This document shows positions 34,702 to 42,798 of a DNA stretch of 64,000 nucleotides, piece after piece. The stretch is from an uncultured Bacteroidales bacterium (GTDB lineage Bacteria; Bacteroidota; Bacteroidia; Bacteroidales; Muribaculaceae): assembly GCA_902786725.1 (NCBI GenBank), contig CADADP010000004.1, positions 40,371 to 104,370 of the forward strand, written 5' to 3'. Numbering within the stretch: the first letter of the stretch is position 1; every line of letters begins with the position of its first letter. The translations under genes and the position numbers were made by a program. Under the pieces are notes generated by a model. It made no database searches and was not told the origin of the DNA. It saw only the letters and a list, made by a program, of their open reading frames with translations.

Positions 34702-35553
34702 CTAAAGCGGTTTTGTGGCTATGACGAATCGTGGGGCACCGAACTGGTCGGGCTGTTCTGTGGCTGTGAAGCCATGGCTGGTGAGCAGATGGGCCACTTG
34801 GGGCGTGAACCTGCGGTTACATTCGAGGAACAGACGGCCACCCGGAGCGAGAGCTGCGGCGGCGAACCGAGCTATGGGTCGATAGAACAGGAGCGGGTCG
34901 TCGTCGGGGACAAACAGGGCCGAGTGTGGCTCATATTGAAGTACATTGGCCTCGATTTGTGCCTGCTCGCTTGTGCAGACGTAGGGGGGATTGCTCACTA
35001 TTATGTCGAGGCAAGGTGTGGCCGGTGGCGGCATGGTTAGGATGTCGGCCAGAGTGAAGTTGACTCTGGCGCGTAGTGTCACGGCATTTTCACGGGCTAC
35101 GTCGAGTGCCTCGGCCGAAATGTCGATGGCTGTGACCCGGGCGAATTTCAGCGCCAGAGCCAGTGAAATGGCGATGCATCCACTGCCGGTGCCCAAATCG
35201 GCTACGCGCAAGTCGGTGCGCGATGCGTATTGGTCGGTGATAATGTCAACCAGCCTCTCGGTTTCGGGCCGTGGAATCAGTGTGGCCGGTGACACGCGGA
35301 AGCGGTGGCCGTGAAATCGCGCCACGCCCAGAATGTACTGCAGCGGCTCGCCTGCCGTGAGGCGAGCGGTGATTTCGCTGAGTTTCGGCGGGACGAAGTC
35401 GGGCAACAGGCTATCGGCGCGCAGAATCACATCCACGGCACTATAATGCATCACCTCGTCGAAGATGATGGCCGTCATGGCCTTCGCCTCGCGCTTTCCG
35501 TAGATGGGCGTGAGCGAGTGTAGCAGGAATAGGTTAGCTTCACTTGTGGTCAT
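34702..35553 (-). CDS. prmC: Peptide chain release factor N5-glutamine methyltransferase
   Basis: PrmC methylates the GGQ glutamine of release factors RF1 and RF2. The 283-residue protein has the N-terminal helical domain (YILGVARFHGHRFRVSPATL), the substrate entry signature IPRPETERLVD, the SAM-binding motif VADLGTGSGCIAISLAL and the catalytic NPPYV (IIVSNPPYVCTSEQ). It is transcribed leftward, divergent from ribD with starts only 53 bases apart. Its base composition (G-rich plus strand) differs from that of the flanking leftward genes. Confidence 0.95.
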   Translation of the reverse strand: MTTSEANLFLLHSLTPIYGKREAKAMTAIIFDEVMHYSAVDVILRADSLLPDFVPPKLSEITARLTAGEPLQYILGVARFHGHRFRVSPATLIPRPETERLVDIITDQYASRTDLRVADLGTGSGCIAISLALALKFARVTAIDISAEALDVARENAVTLRARVNFTLADILTMPPPATPCLDIIVSNPPYVCTSEQAQIEANVLQYEPHSALFVPDDDPLLFYRPIARFAAAALAPGGRLFLECNRRFTPQVAHLLTSHGFTATEQPDQFGAPRFVIATKPL

Positions 35554-35561
35554 ATCAGACG

Positions 35562-35569
35562 CAAAGTTA
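35562..35569 (-). promoter_or_regulatory. -7 box for prmC
   Basis: TAACTTTG on the minus strand ends 9 bases before the prmC ATG, implying a very short or absent leader. No clear -33 TTTG. Confidence 0.5.
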
Positions 35570-35590
35570 GCAAAATTCGGCGAAAATGCT

Positions 35591-35598
35591 TAATTTTG
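35591..35598 (+). promoter_or_regulatory. -7 box for ribD
   Basis: TAATTTTG lies 8 bases before the ATG at 35607, implying a near-leaderless transcript and supporting that start over the in-frame ATG at 35586, which is upstream of the box. Confidence 0.5.
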
Positions 35599-35606
35599 CC
35601 ACCATA

Positions 35607-36629
35607 ATGCTTGCCGAAGACGAGAAATATATGCGCCGAGCGCTGCAACTGGCCCGTTGCGGAGCATATCACGCGTCGCCCAACCCCATGGTGGGAGCTG
35701 TGGTGGTGTGCGACGGACTGATAGTGGGCGAGGGCTATCACCGGTGCTGCGGCGAGGGTCATGCCGAGGTGAACGCAGTGGCCGGCGTGGCCAATAAGGC
35801 CCTGCTGCTGAGTAGCACGGTGTATGTGACTCTGGAGCCATGCTCGCACTACGGCAAGACGCCGCCGTGCGCTAAGTTGCTAATCGACTGTGGTGTGCGT
35901 CGTGTGGTGGTGGGCACCGAGGACCCGTTTGAGCAGGTGAGCGGACGCGGAATAAAGATGCTTCGCGATGCCGGAATAGACGTGACCGTGGGCGTGCTGG
36001 AGCAGGAGTGCAGGCAGCTGAACAAACGATTTTTTACGGCCCACACACGCCGCCGGCCGTGGGTCACGCTCAAGTGGGCGCAAAGTGCCGATGGATTTAT
36101 GGCCGGCGATGGCGGGCGAGTGACATTCTCCACGCCCATAACCATGCGCCTGATGCACCGCGAGCGTGCCATGGCGGATGCGATTGTGGTGGGGGCCGGC
36201 ACTGTGCTGGCCGACAATCCGTCGCTCACCGTGCGCCGCTGGGCCGGTGAATCGCCACTGCGCGTGGTACTGGATGGGCAGCTGAGTGCGCCGGCCGATG
36301 CCGCAGTGCTGACCGATGGCGGCAAAACGCTGATTTATAACGCCGAAAAAAACCTGGTGGAGGGCTGCGTGGAACTGGTGAGAATGGATGCGCGCGACCC
36401 TGACGCGTGGCTTGGCGACCTCTACAACCGTGGCGTGACCAGTGTGATGGTGGAGGGCGGGGCTACCGTGCTGAGTCGGCTCATCTCCCGCGGCCTCTGG
36501 GACGAGGCCCGTGTGGAAACCGCGCCGACTGTGCTTGGCAGCGGACTGAAAGCGCCCACGCTGAGCGGCTGCGTCGTCAGCCTGAATGTGGTGGACGGCA
36601 ACGAGATAAAGCTTATGGAGCCGCACTGA
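35607..36629 (+). CDS. ribD: Bifunctional riboflavin biosynthesis deaminase/reductase RibD
   Basis: RibD performs two steps of riboflavin synthesis: deamination of the pyrimidine intermediate, then NADPH reduction of the ribose chain. The 340-residue protein has the zinc-deaminase half with HAEVNAVAG and EPCSHYGKTPPCAKLLID (His, Cys, Cys ligands), and the reductase half with WAQSADGFMAGDGG, AIVVGAGTVLADNPSLTVR and VMVEGGATVLSR. No other rib gene is nearby. The gene uses many ATA and G-ending codons, like the rightward genes of the first 15 kb and unlike its immediate neighbours on the right. Confidence 0.95.
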   Translation: MLAEDEKYMRRALQLARCGAYHASPNPMVGAVVVCDGLIVGEGYHRCCGEGHAEVNAVAGVANKALLLSSTVYVTLEPCSHYGKTPPCAKLLIDCGVRRVVVGTEDPFEQVSGRGIKMLRDAGIDVTVGVLEQECRQLNKRFFTAHTRRRPWVTLKWAQSADGFMAGDGGRVTFSTPITMRLMHRERAMADAIVVGAGTVLADNPSLTVRRWAGESPLRVVLDGQLSAPADAAVLTDGGKTLIYNAEKNLVEGCVELVRMDARDPDAWLGDLYNRGVTSVMVEGGATVLSRLISRGLWDEARVETAPTVLGSGLKAPTLSGCVVSLNVVDGNEIKLMEPH

Positions 36630-36669
36630 GAAGTCTAAAATCAGGGGTATATCACAAATGAGATAAAAA

Positions 36670-36710
36670 GCTATGGCCGGTGGGTCTGTTTCAAGCCACT
36701 GAGCCATAGC
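36670..36710. terminator. Bidirectional hairpin terminator
   Basis: GCTATGGC / GCCATAGC (8 bp) with an inner GTGG/CCAC. It lies between ribD (stop 36629) and the Sel1 remnant (stop 36742); on the minus strand it is followed by TTTTTATC. Confidence 0.75.
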
Positions 36711-36741
36711 GCAAGTAATAATCGGCAATTACGTTTTCGTC

Positions 36742-37161
36742 CTACCAACTGATACCCAATTCTTTTTTCCAATCATAGTTAATGAGATACTCACCCTGTT
36801 CAGAATCTGTTTCCTGCAACACATTCATCCAGTGAGCCGCTGCTTGCCTGTCTTTCTTGACACCTTTACCTTTTTCCAGACACTTGCTGTAGCAAAATTG
36901 AGATATAGGGTCGCCGGCTTCAGCCCCTTGGCGGAAAAACTCCGTAGCCGTTTTCCAATCGGGCTTTTTAATTATCTGTTTGGAACAACTCATCGCCCCG
37001 AGAATGTAATAGGCTCCGCTATCCTTGTCACCTTCTTCAAGCGCCTTAAAGCAGAACTCTTTTGCTTTCTCGAAATCAGCCTGAACGACATTGCCATTAA
37101 AGTAGTAATCAGCCAGACCCGCAGCACAGCCAAAGCCACCAACTTCAAGCCCCTTGGCGGC
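36742..37161 (-). pseudogene. 5'-truncated Sel1-repeat protein gene
   Basis: Read on the minus strand, an open frame of 139 codons runs from just after an in-frame stop at 37162-37164 to the stop at 36742, but its first ATG is internal (36993). The translation contains consecutive Sel1-like repeats: GCAAGLADYYFNGNVVQADF then EKAKEFCFKALEEGDKDSGA, and WKTATEFFRQGAEAGDPISQ then FCYSKCLEKGKGVKKDRQAA. Since Sel1 homology begins well before the only ATG and is cut at its left end, this looks like the surviving C-terminal part of a longer gene. Sel1 repeats mediate protein-protein contacts. The break lies right beside the promoter of the next gene. Confidence 0.7.
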
Positions 37162-37192
37162 TTAAAAAATGTGAATATACGACAAGGCCCGA

Positions 37193-37222
37193 TTGCCAAT
37201 TGGAAAATTTTCACTAACTTTG
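37193..37222 (+). promoter_or_regulatory. Promoter of the starch-synthase-like gene
   Basis: TTG (37193-37195), 19 bases, TAACTTTG (37215-37222). Predicted leader about 60 bases. Confidence 0.7.
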
Positions 37223-37289
37223 CAATTAATCTGCGAATTTGGGACGCTATGTTCCTTTCGCTGAAAACGGAAAGAAAACGGAAGCTAAT

Positions 37290-38090
37290 ATGGACGTGAA
37301 CAAAGTTTTATACGTTTCGCAGGAGATTTCTCCTTATCTGCCCGACACCCCAATGTCGGTTGCCGGACTGGAACTGCCCAAGGCCATGCAAGACCGTGGC
37401 GTGGAAGTGCGCACGTTTATGCCTAAGTATGGCTGCATCAACGAGCGCCGTAATCAGTTGCACGAGGTGATCCGACTCAGCGGAATGAACCTCATTATCG
37501 ACGACACCGACCACCCGCTCATCATCAAGGTGGCCACACTCCAGCCATCGCGAATGCAGGTCTATTTCATCTTCAACGAGGACTACTTCACGCGTAATGT
37601 CACTCGCGAGCTGGAAATCGACAGCCACCCCGAGGACAACGATGAGCGAAGCATATTTTTCGTCCGTGGTGTGCTCGAAACAGTGCGAAAACTGCGCTGG
37701 GAGCCCGACATAATTCAGTGTAACGGTTGGGTCACTGCTCTGGCACCGCTCTATATCCGCAAGTTCTATGGCGACGACCCGTCGTTCGTCAACTCCAAGG
37801 TGGTCTATGCTCTGTTCGACAACGACTTTGAAATGCCGTTCAATCGCCGCCTTGCCGAAAAACTTATGATGGACGGAATGAGCGAAGACGACATCAAGCC
37901 GGTAAAGGGAAAGAGAGCGCACAACCTTGAACTCACCAAGTTGGCTCTGCTCCACTGCGATGCCGTGGTGCAATGCAGTCCCGAAATCGACCCCGAGGTG
38001 CTCAAGGCCGTGGCTAAGTCCAAACTGCCGTTCTTGCCCTATACCGATGATATGGTCAACGCCTGTGCCGATTTCTACAAAACCTTGTAA
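37290..38090 (+). CDS. Short glycogen/starch synthase-like protein (GT5 N-terminal domain only)
   Basis: A 266-residue protein resembling only the N-terminal Rossmann domain of GT5 glycogen/starch synthases: VLYVSQEISPYLPDTPMSVA then LELPKAMQDRGVEVRTFMPK, and WEPDIIQCNGWVTALAPLYI, matching the family order. A full glycogen synthase has about 480-550 residues and a second domain with the donor-binding E-x7-E; that half is absent. Proteins of this length are found next to DUF4270 lipoproteins in Bacteroidetes, so it is probably a stable short family rather than a fragment. Whether it is catalytic is doubtful. The start at 37290 is an ATG; an in-frame TTG lies at 37239. Confidence 0.75.
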   Translation: MDVNKVLYVSQEISPYLPDTPMSVAGLELPKAMQDRGVEVRTFMPKYGCINERRNQLHEVIRLSGMNLIIDDTDHPLIIKVATLQPSRMQVYFIFNEDYFTRNVTRELEIDSHPEDNDERSIFFVRGVLETVRKLRWEPDIIQCNGWVTALAPLYIRKFYGDDPSFVNSKVVYALFDNDFEMPFNRRLAEKLMMDGMSEDDIKPVKGKRAHNLELTKLALLHCDAVVQCSPEIDPEVLKAVAKSKLPFLPYTDDMVNACADFYKTL

Positions 38091-38149
38091 CACACCGCCT
38101 CTGGCCCAAGCGCTCCGCAATTCAGCATGAAAAATATTCTATGTGAATT

Positions 38150-39571
38150 ATGATTAACAGACTTTTTAACATCACCATACTACTGGCAGTGCTCGCCTTA
38201 ACGGCCGTTTCGTGCAACGACGAGGTAGTGGGTTCCTCGCTCACCGACACGCAGTCGGTGCTTGAGGCCGATTCCTCATTCACGCTCACGGGCTTGTCGC
38301 TGCTCAACACTCACGTCCAGTCGCGCTCCAGCCGCGAAACCGACGACTCCGATGCCCGACTCATCATGCAACTGCTGGGCGAGCTCAAGTGTAACGGATA
38401 CGGAACTCTCAAGGCCGACGTCGTGACACAATTCATGCCTACGGCTCTCGTTGACACTGTCAACACCTCGGTCGATGCCATCGACTCGTGCCGTCTCGCC
38501 CTCCGAATCCCCACGCAAGGCTTCACAGGCGATTCGCTCGTGCCGATGCGGCTCAATGTCTATCGGCTCAGCAAGCAACTGCCCGACCCAATCTACAGCG
38601 ACTTCGACGTCAACGGGTACTATAACGAGTCCGACCTCCTGGGCTCCGTCTCTTATTCGGCCAACGCACTGATGAAGGGCACGGCTACCAACAGCCTGTC
38701 TTACCGCACCGTGTATGTACCGATGCCGTTGCAACTGGCACGCGAGATATACCTCAAGTTCAAAGCCGACCCGGAAATATTCAAAAACCCCAACGACTTT
38801 GTCAACTTCTTCCCCGGCGTCTATATCAAGAATAGCTTTGGTAGCGGGCGTGTGATGAACTTCTTCGACGCCGAGCTGGAAATGTGGTATAAGAAAACGA
38901 TGAAGGACGAGCAGGGAAAGGTCACCGGCGACACAGTGTTGCAACAGACGCTTCTCTCGGCCACGCCCGAAGTTATTTCTAACAGCAACATCAGCCTCAC
39001 CCCCGATCCCAAAATACAGGCTATGGTCGATGGCGGCGATGCGGTGATTTTAGCACCGGCATGCTACGAAGTGAACGTGCGCTTCCCACTGAGCGAGATA
39101 ATAGCCAAGTATAATCTGGAACTGAGGGGACACTTAGGAGTGGTCAACGCCATGTCGCTCTCAATACCTGCCGAAACTATCGAGAACGATTGCGGAATAG
39201 CTCCGCCCAAGCATCTGCTGCTGGTACGCACCAGCCACAAGGATGACTTCATCGCCGGCGACAGCATCCCCGATAACCGCACATCGTTCTATGCCACATA
39301 CAACGCTTCTACCAAGTCTTACGACTTTTCCGGAATGCGTAACTATGCGCTCGACATCATAAAATATCACGATGGTGAGGTAACCGACGATGATATGCAA
39401 CTCACCATCATGCCGGTGGATATCAACTTCTATGCGCCCACGTCGATCTACGGCACGGTCGAAACCACCACTGTAACCAAGGTGTCGCCGGGAATTTCTG
39501 TACCGGCCGCCGTCAGGCTATTGCTCGATAAGGCCAAGGTGAAAATAGTATTCACCCGCCAGATGATGTAG
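38150..39571 (+). CDS. DUF4270-like lipoprotein
   Basis: A 473-residue lipoprotein: signal LFNITILLAVLALTAVSC with the lipobox Cys, then NDEVVGSSLTDTQSVLEADS, the N-terminal pattern of DUF4270. The body is beta-rich with TYNASTKSYDFSGMRNYALD near the C-terminus. DUF4270 proteins are widespread, surface-exposed or periplasmic, and of unknown role. It is 59 bases downstream of the short starch-synthase-like gene on the same strand, a pairing that recurs in the phylum by my recollection. After its stop comes the duplicated promoter element of tRNA-Thr. Confidence 0.8.
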   Translation: MINRLFNITILLAVLALTAVSCNDEVVGSSLTDTQSVLEADSSFTLTGLSLLNTHVQSRSSRETDDSDARLIMQLLGELKCNGYGTLKADVVTQFMPTALVDTVNTSVDAIDSCRLALRIPTQGFTGDSLVPMRLNVYRLSKQLPDPIYSDFDVNGYYNESDLLGSVSYSANALMKGTATNSLSYRTVYVPMPLQLAREIYLKFKADPEIFKNPNDFVNFFPGVYIKNSFGSGRVMNFFDAELEMWYKKTMKDEQGKVTGDTVLQQTLLSATPEVISNSNISLTPDPKIQAMVDGGDAVILAPACYEVNVRFPLSEIIAKYNLELRGHLGVVNAMSLSIPAETIENDCGIAPPKHLLLVRTSHKDDFIAGDSIPDNRTSFYATYNASTKSYDFSGMRNYALDIIKYHDGEVTDDDMQLTIMPVDINFYAPTSIYGTVETTTVTKVSPGISVPAAVRLLLDKAKVKIVFTRQMM

Positions 39572-39589
39572 CGCATACTTAGCATCTCG

Positions 39590-39653
39590 CATCTCGGCAT
39601 AAAAAAGAAAAAAGAATAAAATTCTTTTTGTTCTGCGCTCGATTTTTTGTAAC
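39590..39653 (+). repeat. Copy 1 of a duplicated promoter segment
   Basis: This 64-base segment is nearly identical to 39679-39736: both begin CATCTCGGCATAAAAAA, contain the palindrome AAGAATAAAATTCTT, then TTTTTGTTCTGCGCTCGATT and GTAAC. Copy 1 has 6 extra bases in its A-rich run, and the -7 box that straddles its end reads TAACGTTG (39650-39657), one base off consensus. Confidence 0.9.
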
Positions 39654-39678
39654 GTTGGCAAAAATGCCCAAGTTACTC

Positions 39679-39736
39679 CATCTCGGCATAAAAAAAGAAT
39701 AAAATTCTTTTTGTTCTGCGCTCGATTTTTCGTAAC
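39679..39736 (+). repeat. Copy 2 of the duplicated promoter segment
   Basis: Second copy, 89 bases after the first. It carries the intact -33 element and most of the -7 box of the tRNA-Thr promoter. The palindrome inside (AAAAAGAAT-AAA-ATTCTTTTT) could also end transcription from the DUF4270 gene. Confidence 0.9.
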
Positions 39737-39740
39737 TTTG
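39710..39740 (+). promoter_or_regulatory. Promoter of tRNA-Thr
   Basis: TTTG (39710-39713), exactly 19 bases, TAACTTTG (39733-39740), 32 bases before the tRNA. It is the best-matching promoter in the window. Confidence 0.8.
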
Positions 39741-39772
39741 CAGCGCTAAAGTCGGAGATACTCCGATATCAA

Positions 39773-39845
39773 GCCAAAATAGCTCAGTCGGTAGAGCATT
39801 TCATTCGTAACGAAAAGGTCGCGGGTTCGAGTCCCGCTTTTGGCT
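39773..39845 (+). tRNA. tRNA-Thr (anticodon CGT)
   Basis: Acceptor GCCAAAA / TTTTGGC, D-arm GCTCAGTCGGTAGAGC, anticodon loop TTCGTAA giving CGT (reads ACG), T-arm GCGGGTTCGAGTCCCGC, discriminator T. CCA is not encoded. The last pair of the anticodon stem is A31-C39, a mismatch where A-U is usual. Confidence 0.93.
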
Positions 39846-39904
39846 CAAGCAGTCGCGTTCCTAACACTGGGGCGCGATTTTTATATCACAAAAAACAAAG
39901 TTTT

Positions 39905-40138
39905 ATGCAGCGCTACGAAGTTCGTTTCGAGGCCGTTCAAGACGGCGACAGTCAGGGTATGGACACCTATCGGTTTACCGACAGAGACCGTGCGGAGCGG
40001 AAATTTGCCGAAATCCGAGAGCAGATTCTCGAGGATGCGCGGGTGATGGGTATGCAAGTAGTGGCCGACGAACCCGATTACTGCGCCGTGCGCATGCCCG
40101 GCGACAGTGTTACCCTTGAGCGGGTGGCGCTGGTGTAG
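39905..40138 (+). CDS. Small hypothetical protein
   Basis: A 77-residue acidic protein (MQRYEVRFEAVQDGD ... VTLERVALV). It starts with a predicted beta strand, has a charged helix (DRDRAERKFAEIREQILEDA), and ends with two strands, an alpha/beta pattern. No signal peptide or membrane segment. It begins 59 bases after tRNA-Thr and is followed by a strong hairpin, so it may share the tRNA transcript. Family not recognised; coding status is supported by clean codon use and the framing by regulatory sites. Confidence 0.55.
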   Translation: MQRYEVRFEAVQDGDSQGMDTYRFTDRDRAERKFAEIREQILEDARVMGMQVVADEPDYCAVRMPGDSVTLERVALV

Positions 40139-40156
40139 GCGCGAATGTTACAAATG

Positions 40157-40196
40157 CTGAGCGGTGGGCGACCGAAACAAGTCTCTCACCGCTCAG
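40157..40196. terminator. Bidirectional hairpin terminator
   Basis: CTGAGCGGTG / CACCGCTCAG, a perfect 10-bp stem with a 20-base loop, between the convergent ends of the 77-residue gene and the GH2 gene. Confidence 0.8.
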
Positions 40197-40218
40197 AGTA
40201 GTGGTATCTATTCGCTAA

Positions 40219-42592
40219 TTACTTAACGCTCAGCGTAATAGTCTGCTTGATTTTCCTTTTGGGCGCTGTCACTGTGAGTGTTATGTCACCGGCATCTTGT
40301 CCGGCCTCCACCACCACCACCAGTTTGCCGCCGAATAGTTTCATCGTTGGCTTGGTGAACGGCTCCAGCGAAGTGGCGTCGCCGTTGCAAACGGCGCGGA
40401 ATTTGCCTGCTCCGCTCACGGTGAACGTCAGCTGGTCGTCGGCATGTGGACACAGATTGCCGTTTTTGTCGGTCATTTCCACTGTCACAAAAGCCAAGTC
40501 TTCGGTGGCGCGGGTAAGCTCAGCGCGGTCGGCTGTGAGGCGCAACTTAGCCGCTTTGCCGGCTGTTCTGAGTGTTTGCTCGCCGGCAGCGTTGCCATTC
40601 TTGTCATACACCACCACTTTCAGTTCGCCCGGCTCATACACCACGTTGCGCCAGCGCAGGCGGTAGCGGTCCAGACGCGAGTCGCGGTTCTTGCTGATGC
40701 GACCCTGGCTGCTCTGCCTCGGGATAGTCGGTGTAGCAATACACCGGTGTCACCTTTCCCTTGCGGTCGGGCCACGTCCAGTGAGGTAGCAGGTGAATTG
40801 TGTGAGCGTTCTTATTCCAGTGGCTACGATACAGGAAGAAACGGTCCTTAGGCAACCCAGCAAGGTCGCTGATGCCGTAATAACTGCTGCGCGATGGCCA
40901 GTATGCGTCGTAGGGAGTGGGCTCGCCCAGATAGTCAAAGCCGGTCCACACAAATTCGCCCACCGTCCAGTTAAAGTCATCCTGCAAACGCCAGTCGTCC
41001 TCAGGCAGATTGCTCCACCAGCAGTGCTCCAAGTCATAGCCAGAGCACTGGCCGTTCTCGTAGGCCTTGCCTATAGCCACCGTGTCGGGGAACATATACA
41101 CGCCGCGGCTACTCACCGTAGAGGCCGTTTCAGAGCCGAGCAAGAAGCCTTGCGGCAGTTGCCCGAACGTGGGCTCATAGCGATGCGTGCGGTAGTTATA
41201 TCCCGGAACGTCGGCCGCGAATGCGAAGCCCGAGGCTATGTCGGCATCGGGGTTATCCATGCCGCATGTCACCGGGCGCGACGGGTCGAGCAGGTGGCAC
41301 AGACCCACCAGGCGGCGATAGCGCTCGGCACCCTCGGTCTTCCACTGCTCGGGTATCTCGTTGCCCACACTCCACATCACTATCGACGGGTGGTTGCGGT
41401 GATTACGTATCAAGTTGGTGATATCGCGCTGCCACCACTCATCCCAGAATCGGCCATAGCCGTTCTTCACCTTGGGGTCTTTCCAGCCGTCGAAACTCTC
41501 GGCCATCACCAGCATTCCCAAGCTGTCGCACAGTTCCATCTGCATCGTTGAGGGCATGTTATGCGATGTGCGGATGGCATCGGCTCCCATATCTTTCAGT
41601 ATCTTTATTTGCCTGATTAGCGCGGCCTTGTTCACGGCGGCTCCTATCGGACCCAGATCGTGATGCAGACACACGCCGCGGAACTTGCGGGTCACGCCAT
41701 TGAGTTGGAAGCCGTGCTCGCGACTGAACGAGATGGTGCGGATGCCAAATCGGGTGCAGGTGTTGTCAAGCACTTCTCCATCGGTGGTTAGCAACTGGGT
41801 CTCAAGGGTGTAGAGGCTGGGACTCTCGGGCGACCATAGCGCCGGTGAACTGATTTTGAATTGAGCCTCGGCCAGCCCAAGCTCTGAGCACGGCACAGTC
41901 TCTTGCGCCACCACGGCTCCAGCGGGCGACTTCACTGTGAGTCGCACCGAGCCGCTTACCGAGATACACTCGGTGCTCACCAGCACTTGCGCCTCCTGCT
42001 TATCGGCTTTCAGAGTGCGCACAAATGTGCCCCATTCGTCGATGTGTCGCTTGCTCGGCGTGGAAATCAGGGTCACGGGGCGGTATATGCCACCACCGGG
42101 ATACCACCGGCTACTCTCCTCCAGGTTGTTGAGCACCACGCGCACCGTGTTGGGAGCGCCATTGGGGTTAAGGAACGGTGTCACATCCACGCGAAACGCG
42201 TTGTATCCGTAGGCCCAACGCCCGGCCTCCTTGCCGTTGACATACACCACCGGCTCGCTCATTGCTCCGTCGAACACCAGAGCGGCAAATTTGTGGCCGG
42301 CAGGAATGCTGAATGTGGTGGTGTACTCGCCACGACCTATCCAGGGCAGGGCACCGCTGCGGCCGGTGTGCTCCGTGGCCGTCTCTTCCCCGTTTTCCTT
42401 AATGGCCACCACCTGCAAGTCGTGCTTCTTGTCGAACGGACCGCCTATAGCCCAGTCGTGGGGCACTGTCACCGGAGTAAAATTCACACCGTCGCGCGAA
42501 AACTGCCACTGGCTCAGTGTGCTCACGTGGCGCTGTGCCGATACCGACAGAGCGGCGACGGCGCAAAGTGTAAAGATAATGGCTTTCTTCAT
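40219..42592 (-). pseudogene. Glycoside hydrolase family 2 (beta-galactosidase-like) gene, frameshifted
   Basis: The minus strand encodes a GH2 enzyme in two frames. Part 1 (42592-40634, 652 codons) has a signal peptide (IIFTLCAVAALSVSAQ), the sugar-binding domain, the Ig-like domain and the TIM barrel with GVCLHHDLGPIGAAVNKAAL, MWSVGNEIPEQW (acid/base Glu) and FLLGSETASTVSSRG (nucleophile Glu). It then runs YTDYPEAE and leaves the frame. The family sequence resumes in another frame at about base 40710 (SQGRISKNRDSRLDRYRLRW) and continues through VVYEPGELKVVVYDKNGNA to the stop at 40219. Compared with the usual PEAELFVNGKSQG, about 17 bases seem lost at 40710/40711, beside two AGAGC-like repeats. 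Either the gene is inactivated or this is a sequencing error. Likely substrate is a beta-galactoside. Confidence 0.85.
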
Positions 42593-42619
42593 ATGATTAT
42601 GTGATTTTGTTCTTTGTCA

Positions 42620-42650
42620 CAAAGTTAACAAATTTTATCAAATCATGCAA
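42620..42650 (-). promoter_or_regulatory. Promoter of the GH2 gene
   Basis: Minus-strand TTG, 20 bases, TAACTTTG (42620-42627), 28 bases before the start codon. It remains intact although the gene is frameshifted. Confidence 0.65.
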
Positions 42651-42734
42651 GGACCACCACTATTCACATTGCCTTTGAGAGGTATATTGGCGCCTGATTT
42701 CCCACATCCTTTCGCCATCTTGCACGCGGAATAT

Positions 42735-42765
42735 TTTGTGGGATAAACTTTTATCATTATCTTTG
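42735..42765 (+). promoter_or_regulatory. Promoter of the small exported protein gene
   Basis: TTTG (42735-42738), 19 bases, TATCTTTG (42758-42765), 33 bases before the ATG at 42799. Confidence 0.72.
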
Positions 42766-42798
42766 CCACGCTAAACCCACTGAAAACTAATTCAAATC

